DNA of 64,000 nucleotides from Tanypteryx hageni (taxonomy: Eukaryota; Arthropoda; Insecta; Odonata; Petaluridae), in assembly GCA_028673005.1 (NCBI GenBank), contig CM054116.1:69763315-69827314 (forward strand), in the 5' to 3' direction. Positions 12,011-23,672 of this stretch are shown piece by piece. The notes beneath the pieces were generated by a model. That model made no database searches and was not told the origin of the DNA. It worked only from the letters and a program-made list of their open reading frames with translations. The stretch's first letter is position 1. Each line of letters begins with the position of its first letter. Both the position numbers and the translations under genes were made by a program.

Positions 12011-13879
12011 GTGGCTCTTTCTCCTCAATTATGTCATCAAAACATCCGGCCGGCAAGTGGAAGACTCGGGTTCAATTCCTCATCAGTTTCAGTTTTTTCT
12101 CCTGCTTCCCCTTGAAAATTAGTTTCAGTCACATGCACCAATGCATTATGAAATAATTCTGCGATACTTGCTGTATGTGGTGAAATTTCTAGTCACAAAT
12201 TTCTTTTTGAAAAAAATGCTTCGACAGACTCATTACATACAATCCTAGGGTTGAATTGAAAGATACCCACGGGTCAAGGAGACAGCAGGCAAACCTTTGA
12301 TACCAGGACTTAAACAAGAAGGCAGAAATTACGCGCAAAAGGAACCATGCTGAAGGACATCATGGTTGGTGAGTCACTGACCTAAACTCAACATATTCCT
12401 ACTATATAAGGTTTTCCTGGCGCCTTCCTTTTCCCACGACGACACATTTCCCATTAAAATAAGTCATACGGCAGTTACATGTTCTTTAAAAACGTCGCCG
12501 CATCTTCAACCCCTTTAAATTTCCTCTCCACATCTTAAGAAAACATTTCTCAGTCGAAGGCAATCTCCGAAACGCTACCATAAGTGCCATTAGCAGGAGT
12601 GAAAAACAAATGGGTGGACCGCCCCTAATTGACGTTTTAGATCCTCTCAGATCGCCTATCCACCCGTCGTGTGAAATAGAAATCGACGGACGAGGCGAAT
12701 CCTTGGGCGGAAACGACGCCAGGGGAAATGACGCCGTGGACGCTTTTGAGCATCCAAAAGGTCCACCGTGGGCGGGAAAGAAATAGAGAGTGAAAAACTC
12801 TCTGGATCGGAGACGCAACACAGAGAGAAAGAGAAGCTCCTTTTACTCTCCCACGATTGTCCTCACGTGCCTGTACCGTGCACCGAACGACGAGTTTCGT
12901 CTGAAGGCGGGAGGGAGAAGAATGCGCAGGAGTGGGGGGGAGAAAGAAAAATTGGGCAGGAGATGGGGCGGGAGGAGAATGGGCAGGTAAGAGACGGTGG
13001 GGGGGGGGGGGGGGGGGGGGGGGGGAAGGAGATACATATAGGTGGACGGGAGGCTACGGCATCCGTGATGCGAATTCTTTTAAGAGGAGAGAAGGCGCCA
13101 GCGATGGGGTGTAGGGCGTGGAGGGGGGAGGGAGGGGGGGGGAGGGGAGAGGAGGTTGATGAAGTTAAAGCGAAATGAAAACGGTGAAGAGGTGGGAAGG
13201 GTGAAGATGAGAGAAATGCATAAATAAATTTGTTCGGAGTCGTATTTGAGCGTTAATGGGACCGACTGCGGAGTTGATGAAGGCGTTGTGAGAATTAAAT
13301 ATGGAAGTTAATTAGCGTGATGAAAAAGTAAACAGAAGATGATGAAAACACGGGGACTTCTTTCTTCGCGAAAATCAAACCACAAGGTCTCTTTGTACTT
13401 CACAACTTTAAAAGAAGAAAGTTGATAATTAAACGTCCGCCAACAGTGATGAGACGAGCAGTGACCGCGCAACAGAAAGTAAAGCGAACCATAGAAAGTT
13501 AGTACGATGCACGTTATGTTATTATTCAGATTCCGAAAGTGTATAATGTAAGTCGATGGTCTAAATAATTTGAAATTTTCTAGCTGCGACAAAATAAATT
13601 TGTCGTTTACCTCGTGCACACGAACGATATCAGCGTTAAATTAATAAATCTTATCAACAAAATGTCTCAAAAACAGCCGTGAAAAGGTTTGCTTCCAAAC
13701 CTTTTAATTTTCATTGGAGAGATATAGTTGGTCGATTCGAATTTAGCCATAAAGTGAGCTCGATAATTCTTTTATGACTCAAGTTGACGGTAATTCATGA
13801 TAGGTACTCCCGTTACGCCGATTCGGCTGACGAATTCGTCAACCGGCTCTTACACATCCGCAATAGAATCAACCTATAA
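12011..13879. other. Gene-free stretch
   Basis: No exon recognised. About 12900-13190 is G+A-rich and contains a pure G run at 12999-13025. A B-box-like site at 12068-12079 is the only RNA-gene hint. Confidence 0.5.
12999..13025 (+). repeat. (G)27 homopolymer
   Basis: About 27 consecutive G residues. Such runs are unstable and often mis-sized in assemblies. Confidence 0.9.
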
Positions 13880-14219
13880 CACGGGTTGGCAACCTTTTCC
13901 ACAAAAACAGCCATTTTTTCAAATTATGTCTAAAACGCAACATAAGAAGAGCCGCAGTCATTGGCGGATCCACAGGGAGAGATGTGGGCGATTGTCTCCC
14001 CCTTAACCTTTCCGTTGTTTCACTTTGTGCGATTATCACTGTGAAACCGATGTTTCTTCTTATATGTAATACGTCCATACTTTTTATTTTTCTGAAATTT
14101 CTGTTAAAAGACTTACGAATAAAATTTCGTTTGGGGAGGTTTTAGGTGTTTTAAACAGGGAGAGTAGCTGTCGGAAGCCGCACGCAAGTCCTTAAAGAGC
14201 CGCAGGTTGCCGACTCCTG
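13880..14219. mobile_element. hAT-type MITE (GGCAACCT family)
   Basis: The left end CACGGGTTGGCAACCT and the reverse complement of the right end, CAGGAGTCGGCAACCT, form imperfect 16-bp inverted repeats of hAT style. The flanking octamers ACCTATAA and ACCAAACA agree at only 5 of 8 positions, so the target duplication is decayed. Internal text with AGCCGCAG stretches near both ends is typical of short hAT derivatives. There is no coding capacity. Confidence 0.65.
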
Positions 14220-14273
14220 ACCAAACACATGATCAGTCATTTTGAATTGAAATCACTGATCTTAAATCACATA

Positions 14274-14588
14274 CAGCCTTCCCTCGTTTTACGAACTTCC
14301 TTTTTAGGTGTTTTTGCTTATACGAACTGAGCAATTTCATAACTATTTTTCGATTTGGGAATAAATGTTCGCTAATACGAGTTCGTTGCGTTCGCATGAA
14401 AATCATATTTTTCAAATATCGAATAAATTTTTCCTTATACGTGCTCTATCCGCTTCGGGAAAGCTCGGTCAAGTCAGATTGCATTTTTTAAATAGAAAGT
14501 AATGGGAAAATAATTTTCGTTTTACGAGTTTTCGCATAACGAACAATTTTAGTGGAAAGAAATAAGTTCGTAAAACGGGGGAAGGCTG
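14274..14588. mobile_element. Tigger/pogo-like MITE with TA flanks
   Basis: Both ends read inward as CAGCCTTCCC[T/C]CGTTTTACGAACT, about 24 bp with one mismatch, and both are flanked by TA (14272-14273 and 14589-14590), the target of Tc1/mariner/pogo transposases. The CTCGTTTTACGAA core of the repeat is Tigger-like. The 315-bp element has no ORF. It lies 54 bp from the preceding hAT MITE. Confidence 0.85.
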
Positions 14589-15800
14589 TATTAATATCTA
14601 CGTATTAGATCGTTTAATTGCTACATTTACTAGAGGTAATCCAAAATTTTTAATTGATCCGCTGATAGTTCCGGAGTCAAGATTTTCTACATAATTCTCT
14701 CTCACGAAACATTTTTCGCATCTTGTTAATTCGCTTATTCTACGCGTGAACTACTGAACCTTCGTTCGAATTCGAGCAATTTTGCCCATTAGGTTTTATC
14801 CGGGTTCCACATCAAACCTCTCACTTCTCTACTTCGCCGTAAGGGAACGTGAGCGAGTAACAAAAGAAGGGTAAGTATGCGAAACAATAAACAGCAAAGT
14901 GAGATGACGCAGCGCACGGGAAGTGACGTCGCCGCAGTCATTGACGAATGCTATCAATCGCGCGCGTATCTTCGTTCCATCTTCGGCACGTCGGACACGG
15001 TCGTTAATACTCACGATCAAATTGGAGGTGGACGGAGGCGAAAAGAGACGACGGCGGCGTACTGAATCAGGAAAGTCGACGCCAATCATAAGGACACGTT
15101 TTCAATTTTATCTCGATTGGAGCGGGATGAAGGGAGCAAGTGCGGCGCGGCGGAGGGATCGCGAGATTTCTTTACCGATGGAACGCGTTTTTCGATTTAT
15201 CGCCTTCGATCGCCGTCACGTTTTCGACCGCGAAAGCGGCATTAACCGTCCGATGCTCGGGTAGAAATCGTTGGCGTGAAATCTTATTTAGGGTGATTTC
15301 ACACCTCGAAGAGCGATTTGAATAAATTAACCTTTATTATACCGTAAATGTATTTCACTCTCAAGTTTTTATTATGTATTACGTTTAAATATCTAACACA
15401 GAGAAACAACCGTTTTGCATCATATCATGTAAATACCTCACCAACGCCATAAACACTTATTGGAAGTTCAGATAAGCGCTCCTGAAATGAGGCTTTGCGA
15501 TCACCGATGGCGATAAAATCATAAAACGTTTTATTTCGCATTTTTTCCGATTACCTTTAAAAAAATCAATGCGAGAATTTTTCGATGCCTTTGCGCATAT
15601 TTCGATTTATATAACTATATATAAATGCTTATTGATTGGTACGATATACGGCTTGATCAACATACAGAAAATGTACTGATGAAAAAATCTAGATATTTTT
15701 CTCGCCTTGAATTATGAAATCATCTCACCTGTACATAAGAGGGTTGAAATGAAATGGAAAAATAGATACGAAATTTGCAGCATGCGTTTCTAACCTCAGT
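14589..15800. other. Gene-free stretch
   Basis: AT-leaning sequence with short overlapping ORFs (e.g. 14923-15264) of unusual Arg/Thr-rich composition and no recognised domain. I see no supported feature. Confidence 0.5.
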
Positions 15801-16036
15801 GGCACTTGGCGCGCGCCAGGAGCCCTATGAAGTATGGCAGTGCTTCTCAGCTTGGGTTACGCGGAACCCTAGGGCCCCGCGAAAGATTGGAATTCCATGT
15901 GGATCCGCGAAAATGGGAAAAAGGCAAGATTTCCCTACCGCTCACTTACCCCAAGTCTTGACTTTCTCCTTCACACTCAGCGGCGTATTTAAGGGAAGTC
16001 GCACTTGGCGCGCGACGGGAGCCCCTTGAAGTAAGG
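15801..16036. repeat. 37-bp direct repeat around a hAT-like fragment
   Basis: The segment at 15801-15837 (GCACTTGGCGCGCG core) recurs at about 16000-16036 with ~6 mismatches in 37. Between them, from 15838, the sequence starts CAGTGCTTCTCAGCTTGGG and continues with a CCCCGCGAAAG stretch, resembling the start of a hAT MITE. No matching right terminus was found. The arrangement may be an old insertion into a local duplication. Confidence 0.5.
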
Positions 16037-16154
16037 GTCCCTGAAAATATGTTCATATATATAATCTCAGAAATATGAAATGTCTCTATTAAAAATCAGT
16101 GGAACCCCTCTATGATTCCATAGAAAAACGATCGTTAAGAGGTGTCCTAGCCGC

Positions 16155-16239
16155 TAGGAGCGGATTCACTATATATTTAGATTGAAGGGCCACCGACTGC
16201 TTAGCGTCAGGGGTCTCAGGAGGCGTTAATCCGCCACTA
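16155..16239. mobile_element. Short TIR element, possible
   Basis: TAGGAGCGGATTCA at the left faces the reverse complement TAGTGGCGGATTAA at the right: 11 of 14 positions match over an 85-bp unit. The terminus resembles that of the 43268-43518 MITE (CAGGGGCGGATCCA), so it may be a decayed minimal relative. No target duplication is visible. Confidence 0.4.
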
Positions 16240-17315
16240 TCTATCCTAAACGAATTTAAAAATGAACTTCATTCAAATTATTTTTGCGAGCGAGATTAGT
16301 TTCCCTCAAATTGCTACACGGGTAATCGTTTCACGATAAACTTTAAAATATTCAAGTTTCAGGTCGATACGATAATTGGGCCATCAGACCCAACGTGAGA
16401 CCAAACGAGACCTGAAACCACCCGGATTTCATAGAAGCGAAAGGGATACCGCTCCATCCGAACCGGCAACTGTTTGGGAATGTTTTCCTTTCAACATTTC
16501 GGCTCATTCGCCTTCTCCGATCCATCCACCCCGATCACATACAGTAACTCGGAGAGCATAATAAACGCGTAAATCCACCAGCGTTTTCGAGCCACCTCCA
16601 TCCGTTCGGAAAGATCAAGCAAAATATAATCGACGATTCGGTAGTTATGGAAACGCGTGAAAGCGTGAACTTGCGCAAGTAATAAAGTATCGCCGTCGTC
16701 CCGTTTCGCGCTGCCAGAGAAAGTACGCGGATGGCATACTAAATGAAACTCGGGATAGTTTTTAAAGTTCGCAAGGCGGATGGCTCCTTTCCACAAGAAA
16801 ATGTTTCGATCGCTTCGAAAAGGGAAAGGAACGTTTCGGTGGGAGGGCGAGAAACGTTCGATGGCCACGCACAACTCCCGCCCGCCCGAGTTGACAGGCG
16901 ATTATTATTCGTCGAAATCTTTTACGACCCGTTTCTCGCGAAAATTTTAGTCTCTGATTTCCACGCGTTTGAGAAATGCAGAGCCGAAACAATAAAAAAA
17001 TCCATAAGACAGTCCCACGAATACGAGGTACTTTGGTGTGTGCTCGTTTCTCGAACCGCGTCCTCTTCCAAGTTTTCCCGTTTTCCGCGCCATCTGATAT
17101 TCTTCTTCTCTCCCCGCTAATTTGCGAAGCGAAACCCGTGAGGTGTTACTCGTTTCCATGGTTACCGACGGAAATGTGATTCCGATGATACCGAAAGAGA
17201 AACCATTGGATTTCAAACGTCGGCCACACGGTTAAAAATTTCTTGAAAAGACAGTAGTAAAGAACAACACCTAAGCGTCACACATGAACGGGCGATTCCC
17301 AACAATAAAAGCGAG
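16240..17315. other. Gene-free stretch
   Basis: Mixed sequence, relatively rich in CG dinucleotides. Opposed short ORFs have no family resemblance. Nothing supported. Confidence 0.5.
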
Positions 17316-17625
17316 TTAGAGGCTGATCCAGAAGCTTCCCAATGAGTGGCGATCTCTCCCTTCATGAATCCCCCGCTGCTCACAGCGCTTTGTTCTCAGC
17401 ACCCAATTTTATAACCTTGTTATGGCTATTGAGGATACCTAAGGAAGGTATTTCTTTTCAATTTTCTGATTCTTAAGTTTTCCTTCTGGAACACTTCCCC
17501 ATGTCAGACCCTTCCTTTCCCTTGTCCCAGGGACCGAATATGCAGCGCAGAAGCAAGGAATTTTGCGCGGATTGAGTTTAAGAATTCATCCATTGGAGGG
17601 CAAAGGGGGCATCGAAGGAGAAGAT
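17316..17625. mobile_element. Decayed relative of the 43268 hAT MITE
   Basis: The left part (GGCTGATCCAGAAGCTTCCC) and right part (GCAGAAGCAAGGAATTTTGC, then GGATTGAGTTTAAGAATTCA) parallel the MITE at 43268-43518 in the same order: its GGCGGATCCAGAAACTTCCC, then AACAAGGAATGTTGCGTGGA and ATGAATTTAAGAATGTACCC. The right terminus is lost and no target duplication is visible. Confidence 0.6.
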
Positions 17626-18858
17626 CCCATAGCCCAAACAAGTTGATAAAATATTTCGTTAAACAGGCAATTTGAGGAAAGAAAAGTCTCCTTTGTGCAT
17701 AAGGTAGGATAAGAACAATGACAATTTTTTTACGACCTGCCGATTTCCTCGGGCCTACGCGCAATGGGTATCTGAGAGGTAGTGCAATGAATAGCTGGTC
17801 AGTTAAAAATTTTTAGGAAAAACGGTGACTTCCCAATTAAAGAATACCTTGTATGAATATAACAATGACATTCACAAATGCATGCATCGAATAAAAATTT
17901 CATCACCTGGATCGAAAACGTTGATAAGTTAACAGGCCCCATCTCGACAAAATTTATTTTCCTTCGTTTATTATCCCGATTATCAAGCACGTTTTTCAGC
18001 GAAAGTGCGGCCTAACTAACTGTCCACAATAATTTAAAATGTTAAGGTATTTCCCCGAATAACCTTTCCGAGCTGGCCGTTTTCCGTACGAACTACAGCG
18101 CCATCTCTCGCCATCGAGATAACACACTGGACTTGGAAAACGTGAAGGGTTCACCTGCAATCGCACACCGAAAGGCACGCCCTCGGGGAATTTTCCGTGC
18201 CGACCCCCTATTACGCCACCCCCTCACACTCCCACCATTTCTCAATCTCTTCCCCTACTCCTACCAGTGCACCACACCCTTACGTCGCTCCCTCCCCTTT
18301 TCCCCTTCGCACCCTTCTTTCCCCCTCTCAAAGTCTCTTTCCTCCGGGACCTCCGCGCCCTCACCCGACCGAAGCGGGCGGCTTGTGCCCTGCACGTGGT
18401 GGTGCAAGGGCGAAGGACGGATCAATAAAAGCACGCACTCATGGAAGCACACATGCACACACGAACACACGGACGGAGGAGAATGTTATCATATTCATAC
18501 ATACACAATGCGTTTCGTACATACACGTAAGTTCGCCTGCGCAGGAGAAACATCGAAACATACATTTCGGACCCGGATCTACCGCCAGGGCGAGAGTTTG
18601 GGACCCTTGTAGATTGTATAATTCCTGAAACAGCCCGCTTCGAAATACGAACACAAGACAAGAATGCAGGAAATGTAAAGAGAGGAAGAAATAAAATTCA
18701 AAGAATGTATTAATAAGAATAGGAATGTAGAAAATGATAATGCAAGAAATACGAGAGGAAGGCGAGCTGGAGGTGAGACTGCAACACTTTTAGATTTGTT
18801 CGAAGGAAAAATTGAAACCTCAAAGAGGAAGGGGATGAAAAGGATTTAGCTATTAATC
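17626..18858. other. Gene-free stretch
   Basis: Includes a C+T-rich block at about 18210-18370. The ORFs at 18133-18628 overlap in several frames and both strands and are compositional. No supported gene. Confidence 0.5.
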
Positions 18859-19174
18859 CAGTGGTGAGCAACCTACGGCTATGAGTAACAAAGAGATTTG
18901 ACACACATTCATGTCGTTTGCATTCAATTATTTATTTATTTATTTATTCATTAACGGACAATATCCTTTTACAATAAATCTCACAAAAGATATGACAATA
19001 AAACACTTGATATTGAAATGTTGAACCGAAAAACCTAATTTAAACGATTTTCACTGATAAGATAGATACCTCCGAATCTCTAGTTTACGTCCGTTTTAAA
19101 GTCTAATCTGGCATTGACAACTTGAAATGCGGCCCTCCCGAGGAATTCTCAACTACCAAAGCGGCCCACCACTG
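18859..19174. mobile_element. hAT MITE, family A copy 1
   Basis: Begins CAGTGGTGAGCAACCT and ends with the complement of CAGTGGTGGGCCGC. Flanking octamers TATTAATC and TATTAAAA match at 6 of 8 positions, consistent with an aged 8-bp hAT target duplication. The interior matches the MITE at 28978-29320 (AAAACACTTGA[T/G]ATTGAAA and nearby text), placing both in one family. A (TTTA)n stretch occurs near 18930-18950. It is non-coding. Confidence 0.85.
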
Positions 19175-22100
19175 TATTAAAAACATAGGGAGTTATCAAG
19201 AAACGGAAAAGTTCGCGGAGGGCTGAACCATATGGATAACCAGATTTAACTTATAACCACAGACCTGTCTTCGCGAAGACTACTGACGACGACATGAACA
19301 AACATCCAAACAATCATAAAAACGCACATAAATAGACCCAAACGCGCAAATAATTTGCCGGAAAATACCGTAAACTCGAGAGCAAACGACGAAAAATCGA
19401 GAGAGACATCCGACCGTTTCAGTCGGACAATATTTCTACGGATCCGATCCCGTTTCACGCGGCCCAACGACACAAAACAAACATCGCACGTTGCTACAAC
19501 GTACAACTTTCTCCCCGAAAAAATATCGTCCACTTTTCATGCGAGTGGGGGCGAGAATGCCTCTCTCTTCCTCCACATCTCCTCCTCGTCCGACCGCGTC
19601 GCAACATAAATACCGCGCGTATTAATACGGAGGGATTCGTAAACGCTCCACTTAGCAACTCTCCGTGCGTGTGAGAGGATACTGGAGCGGCGCGTAGGAT
19701 GGGGAGGAGATAATCGGAGGAGGGCGGCGGACGGGTAAAAAAAATGCACAGATCGCGTCAGAAAGATCTTTGTGATACGTCATTGTCGAACGAATCCTCT
19801 TGTTTTTTGTGGAGGGAGGGTGAAAAGGATATCCGAGAGAATTGAAATGATTTCCCACACCGACACCACGATAAAATTAATAAAAATCAATCCTTTTTTC
19901 TGAACCGAGCATTCATGCGGGAAATCAAATCCAAGTATTAGGGACAGACGGAGGGAAAGATAATGACTAGCCGCACGAGAAACAGACGGACGGACCTTAC
20001 ATTAAACGCAAAACCACCGCTTCTCTTCTTACCACCGCCTCCATAGGGTCAACTCTCCCGTCGCAACTACCCCCCCTACTATGAGTTAAGGGCAAAGCCT
20101 TTTATGGGAGGGGAGACCCTGGGGCGGTGACCACATTTCCCCGACCCTCGCCCCTCCTCTTCTTCCTCCCCTAACCACCCTACCACCTAGATCTCCCCCT
20201 CTCTCTATTTCCTCGAACCCCCCATCCCGGGCTTACAAAGCAATCCTCCCCTCCACATCCACTCAAACTTCCTCCCCATCCCCCTCTACCACCGTAGCCG
20301 AAAGGACCTCGACACCACCCGCAGAGCTTCATCCCACCTCTGTCCTTCCCTTTCCCTCGGACCGTTTCACTTCGGCCACTCCCCTTCCCATCCCCTTTTC
20401 ACCTCTAAAATACCCGTCCCCGAAAACCCCACACTCTCACCACTTCCCTCGCTTCCCCCCCTCACACTCCGGACCTTTCTACGGTTGGTTTTTCAGCGAG
20501 GACGACGCAAAAGAATGGTAAGGATCCGTGAGAGGGCAGGAAGATGAGGCGAAAAGGAGAGGGAGTTTAGTGAAGAGGTGGTTTTACGAAGTGGTAAGGG
20601 TGAGGAGAGAGAGATGTGTGGGAAGGATGAGATGATGAGAGTGAGCAAAGAGAAAAAGCAAGAGAGTACAAGTAGATGAGATGCTGAGAGGTGAAAGTGC
20701 AGTAGAAAGAGATGAAGGGAGGGTGGATAAAAAAGGTGTAAAAAGGGACGAAGCGGAGAAGTTTTTGGAGGGAGATGCGAAGAGAATCTAGAAAAAGAGG
20801 GAGGCGTGGAAGGTGAAAGTAGACAAACAGTCGCCCCCCCCCCCCTCTCTCTCTCTCCATGCGTCGTTTCCATAGTCGCCAAACAGGACAATACCAACTC
20901 ATTTACGCCGCCCATTTTCCCTTAGGATAATACTGCACTCTATTCCAAATGCACCGCATCCCACACTGGTTCACTGTTCCCCACCTAATATCTTCGCCTT
21001 CCACACCATCGCTCTCTCCATCTCTCTCTCATATTTATTCATATATGTATAAATACATACTTCATTTACGGTAGAGGGGAGCCGATTTATGTGTTTATAA
21101 CCTACAGCGTGGTATATGTGTGCGAGTGTAGGTTTGTTTATGAAGGAACCACGCCGATAAGGAGACCGCGCGAGGGTTTTGTGTGTGTTACGGAAATGGA
21201 GCATGAAGTTGAAAGATAGATCGGCGAAACAAATAGGAAAATGATTCTTTCGTGACAAATAAGAAAATTCCGTCGATAATCGTAAGCGCACTGAAAAATA
21301 AAGCAAATTATGAAAAACGGAGCGGAAATCAAAGCGGCTAAATTGCAGGGAATAAAATGCGATGCAACTGATATTGGCATCCATGCGTAAGATACTTCAT
21401 TTGCAAGCATTCTAGTCTGTTTTGAATATCCGTGCATTGCTTTTAAATCGAGGTATGCGAGTGCATTTTAATTTTCATGCAATCCTTGAATTAATAATCG
21501 GCGTTCTACGCAAAATTTAGGCTAAGAATTCCGCGCACTGGTATGCGCGCTAAGGATATAAAGAAATATCTCGTTGTTCGGTTTTCATTCCGCCAGCGAG
21601 CAAACGATTTATCCTTATAAAAATCCCATGCGTTAACTTAATCAATTTCCAAGATGTCCCGAATACTTTACGACTGCTTTCCAGTGAATGACAGAGATAG
21701 GAGAAATCCCTAATTTTAACCTCCCAGCTTAATCTCACGAAACAAAAAAAACGGAAGAGCAATCAGTTAATAAACATATTTCCAGACCATAATTATCTCA
21801 CGCGAACTTCGCGCCAGACAGGGGGGGGGGGGGGGGGGAACACCCCAAAACAGCGCCGCGTTCAACCTAGAAGCAACAACACACCTATCTAACAAAAAAA
21901 ACGAACCGTTTCCGTCGGTGACATTTTTTCATATTGGGCATTGTGTGCTTGGGATTTCAGACCTGAAACCTTCGCCACATAAAATATACGAATTAGGTAT
22001 CTCTTGGCAAAGAGAACATGCGCACACTCACCTACATCTAGCTAACAGTGGCACATTTTGAGAGAGAAAGAGGGATGGAGAGAGAGATAGAAAGGGCGTT

Positions 22101-23344
22101 TACTCCGTCATGTCAAGAGCTAGAGGTACACCCACACATACACAGAATTCCCCAAATGCTCGCAAAAGTCCGCCTACCTAACACAATCCAACCCACGCCC
22201 CCGCCGTCCCAATGCTACAACTTAACCGTTTCCGCGAAATTAATTATCCCCATCACCGCCACCTCAATGGCTGCAGGCTGAAGCTCTTCTCTCTCTCTCT
22301 CTACTCCGCAATAGACATTGTGTTTTCAATTTAAAACCAAATCATCGGGCCATGTTTAATTAAGCACGGCTGTGGCAGTTAACCGACGAAATCGTAACCA
22401 TAGTTTTAAATGAGAAGCTTACAGAGGCTCTTCCTTAATTAAACTGCTCCCGTTGTTGATGGGGGAGCGAGAGGGTTGGAATCATAAACTTTTGTTTGCT
22501 TTGCAGGGATTCAGGTTCGCTCTGTGGCAAATTGCGGCTAATCGGGTCAATCGCATTGGTGTCTTTCGAGAGAAGAGTCACTGATGTGTGTGCACTGTCT
22601 CCCGTTTGTTTATGGCCAAGTAGTCAGAGGGAAGAATTAGTTCAAGAGCCAACGTAAAAGTTCCTATACTTTAATCCATACGCCAAGAAAGAGAGGAAAT
22701 GAGCTTGGCCGATAAAATGGCAACTAATATTAAGAAGTCGGAGAGTATTTTATACCCGATTATGCTTTGCATTGCTCGCCAAGAGATTAAACGGATATTT
22801 TACAAATTAGCTTTTTGAAAATAGCTCTGCAGGGGAGTCAAGACAAAGAAAACGTTCTAAAGAGAATCATCCACCAATTAATTATCGAAATTACATATAA
22901 TCATCAATGCGAAAGATAATAAAAACAATTGAATACTCCACATCTGAGGCGCAAAGCAACTCCTCAGCAGCATCCATGATAAAAATTGACAGCGCACCGA
23001 TTATTCAAAACTCATATTCATTTAAATCTTCGGGTATTCGAATCGTCATGGAACACGTATAATACAGCAACATATTATTATTCATGTTACGAAACAGCTC
23101 ATGTGGGAAGCGAAGTAGGGACTTTTCAAGATTTTTTTGCTTCGATAGTCGCATTAGAATGTCGCCAATGGTACAAGTATTACATAATCTTCTGAAAAAA
23201 TCCTCCTGTATAATAGCACTTTTTCCTTAAGAAAATTCAATTTTTAATGCAGAAAGTAGCAATTACAAGCGAAATATTTTGTAAGGTAAAATATAGTCAG
23301 GGCAAAATACGCCAATTCCGTTTTGTTTCGGGCAGAAAAAAATA
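19175..23344. other. Gene-free stretch
   Basis: About 20030-20480 is pyrimidine-rich on the plus strand and 20515-20830 purine-rich. A pure G run occupies 21821-21838. No exon, RNA gene or transposon terminus was recognised in this 4.2 kb. Confidence 0.5.
21821..21838 (+). repeat. (G)18 homopolymer
   Basis: Eighteen consecutive G residues followed by GAACACC. A length-unstable simple repeat. Confidence 0.9.
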
Positions 23345-23672
23345 CAATACACTATATAGCACGGGGGATGCGTTCAGAAAACGTGCCGTGTTAAATAAAC
23401 CCAGCTTCAAATTATAAAAGGACCACATATTTTTTTAAAACCCTCCTTCAAACACAAAATTTCCAAACAAAAAAATTGAATGCATTAGAAAAATAAGTTG
23501 AGAACACTATCATTCACCAATAAGAGCTGGTAGTGACGAATACTAAGATGTGACGAGAAAGGCGTGGAAAGGAGTTAATTTCGCGGAGAGAGGGAGGTAC
23601 TGAAGGACCATCAGAGTCAGAGTCAGTGCCTCTCATAGAAAGGAAAGGAAGTGAAGAACAGGATACCTGCAA

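Noticed and set aside
18133..18628. Two overlapping ~150-codon plus frames as an exon
   Set aside because: Different frames over the same bases plus minus-strand frames, with Pro/Ser/Thr and His/Thr bias; no family resemblance.
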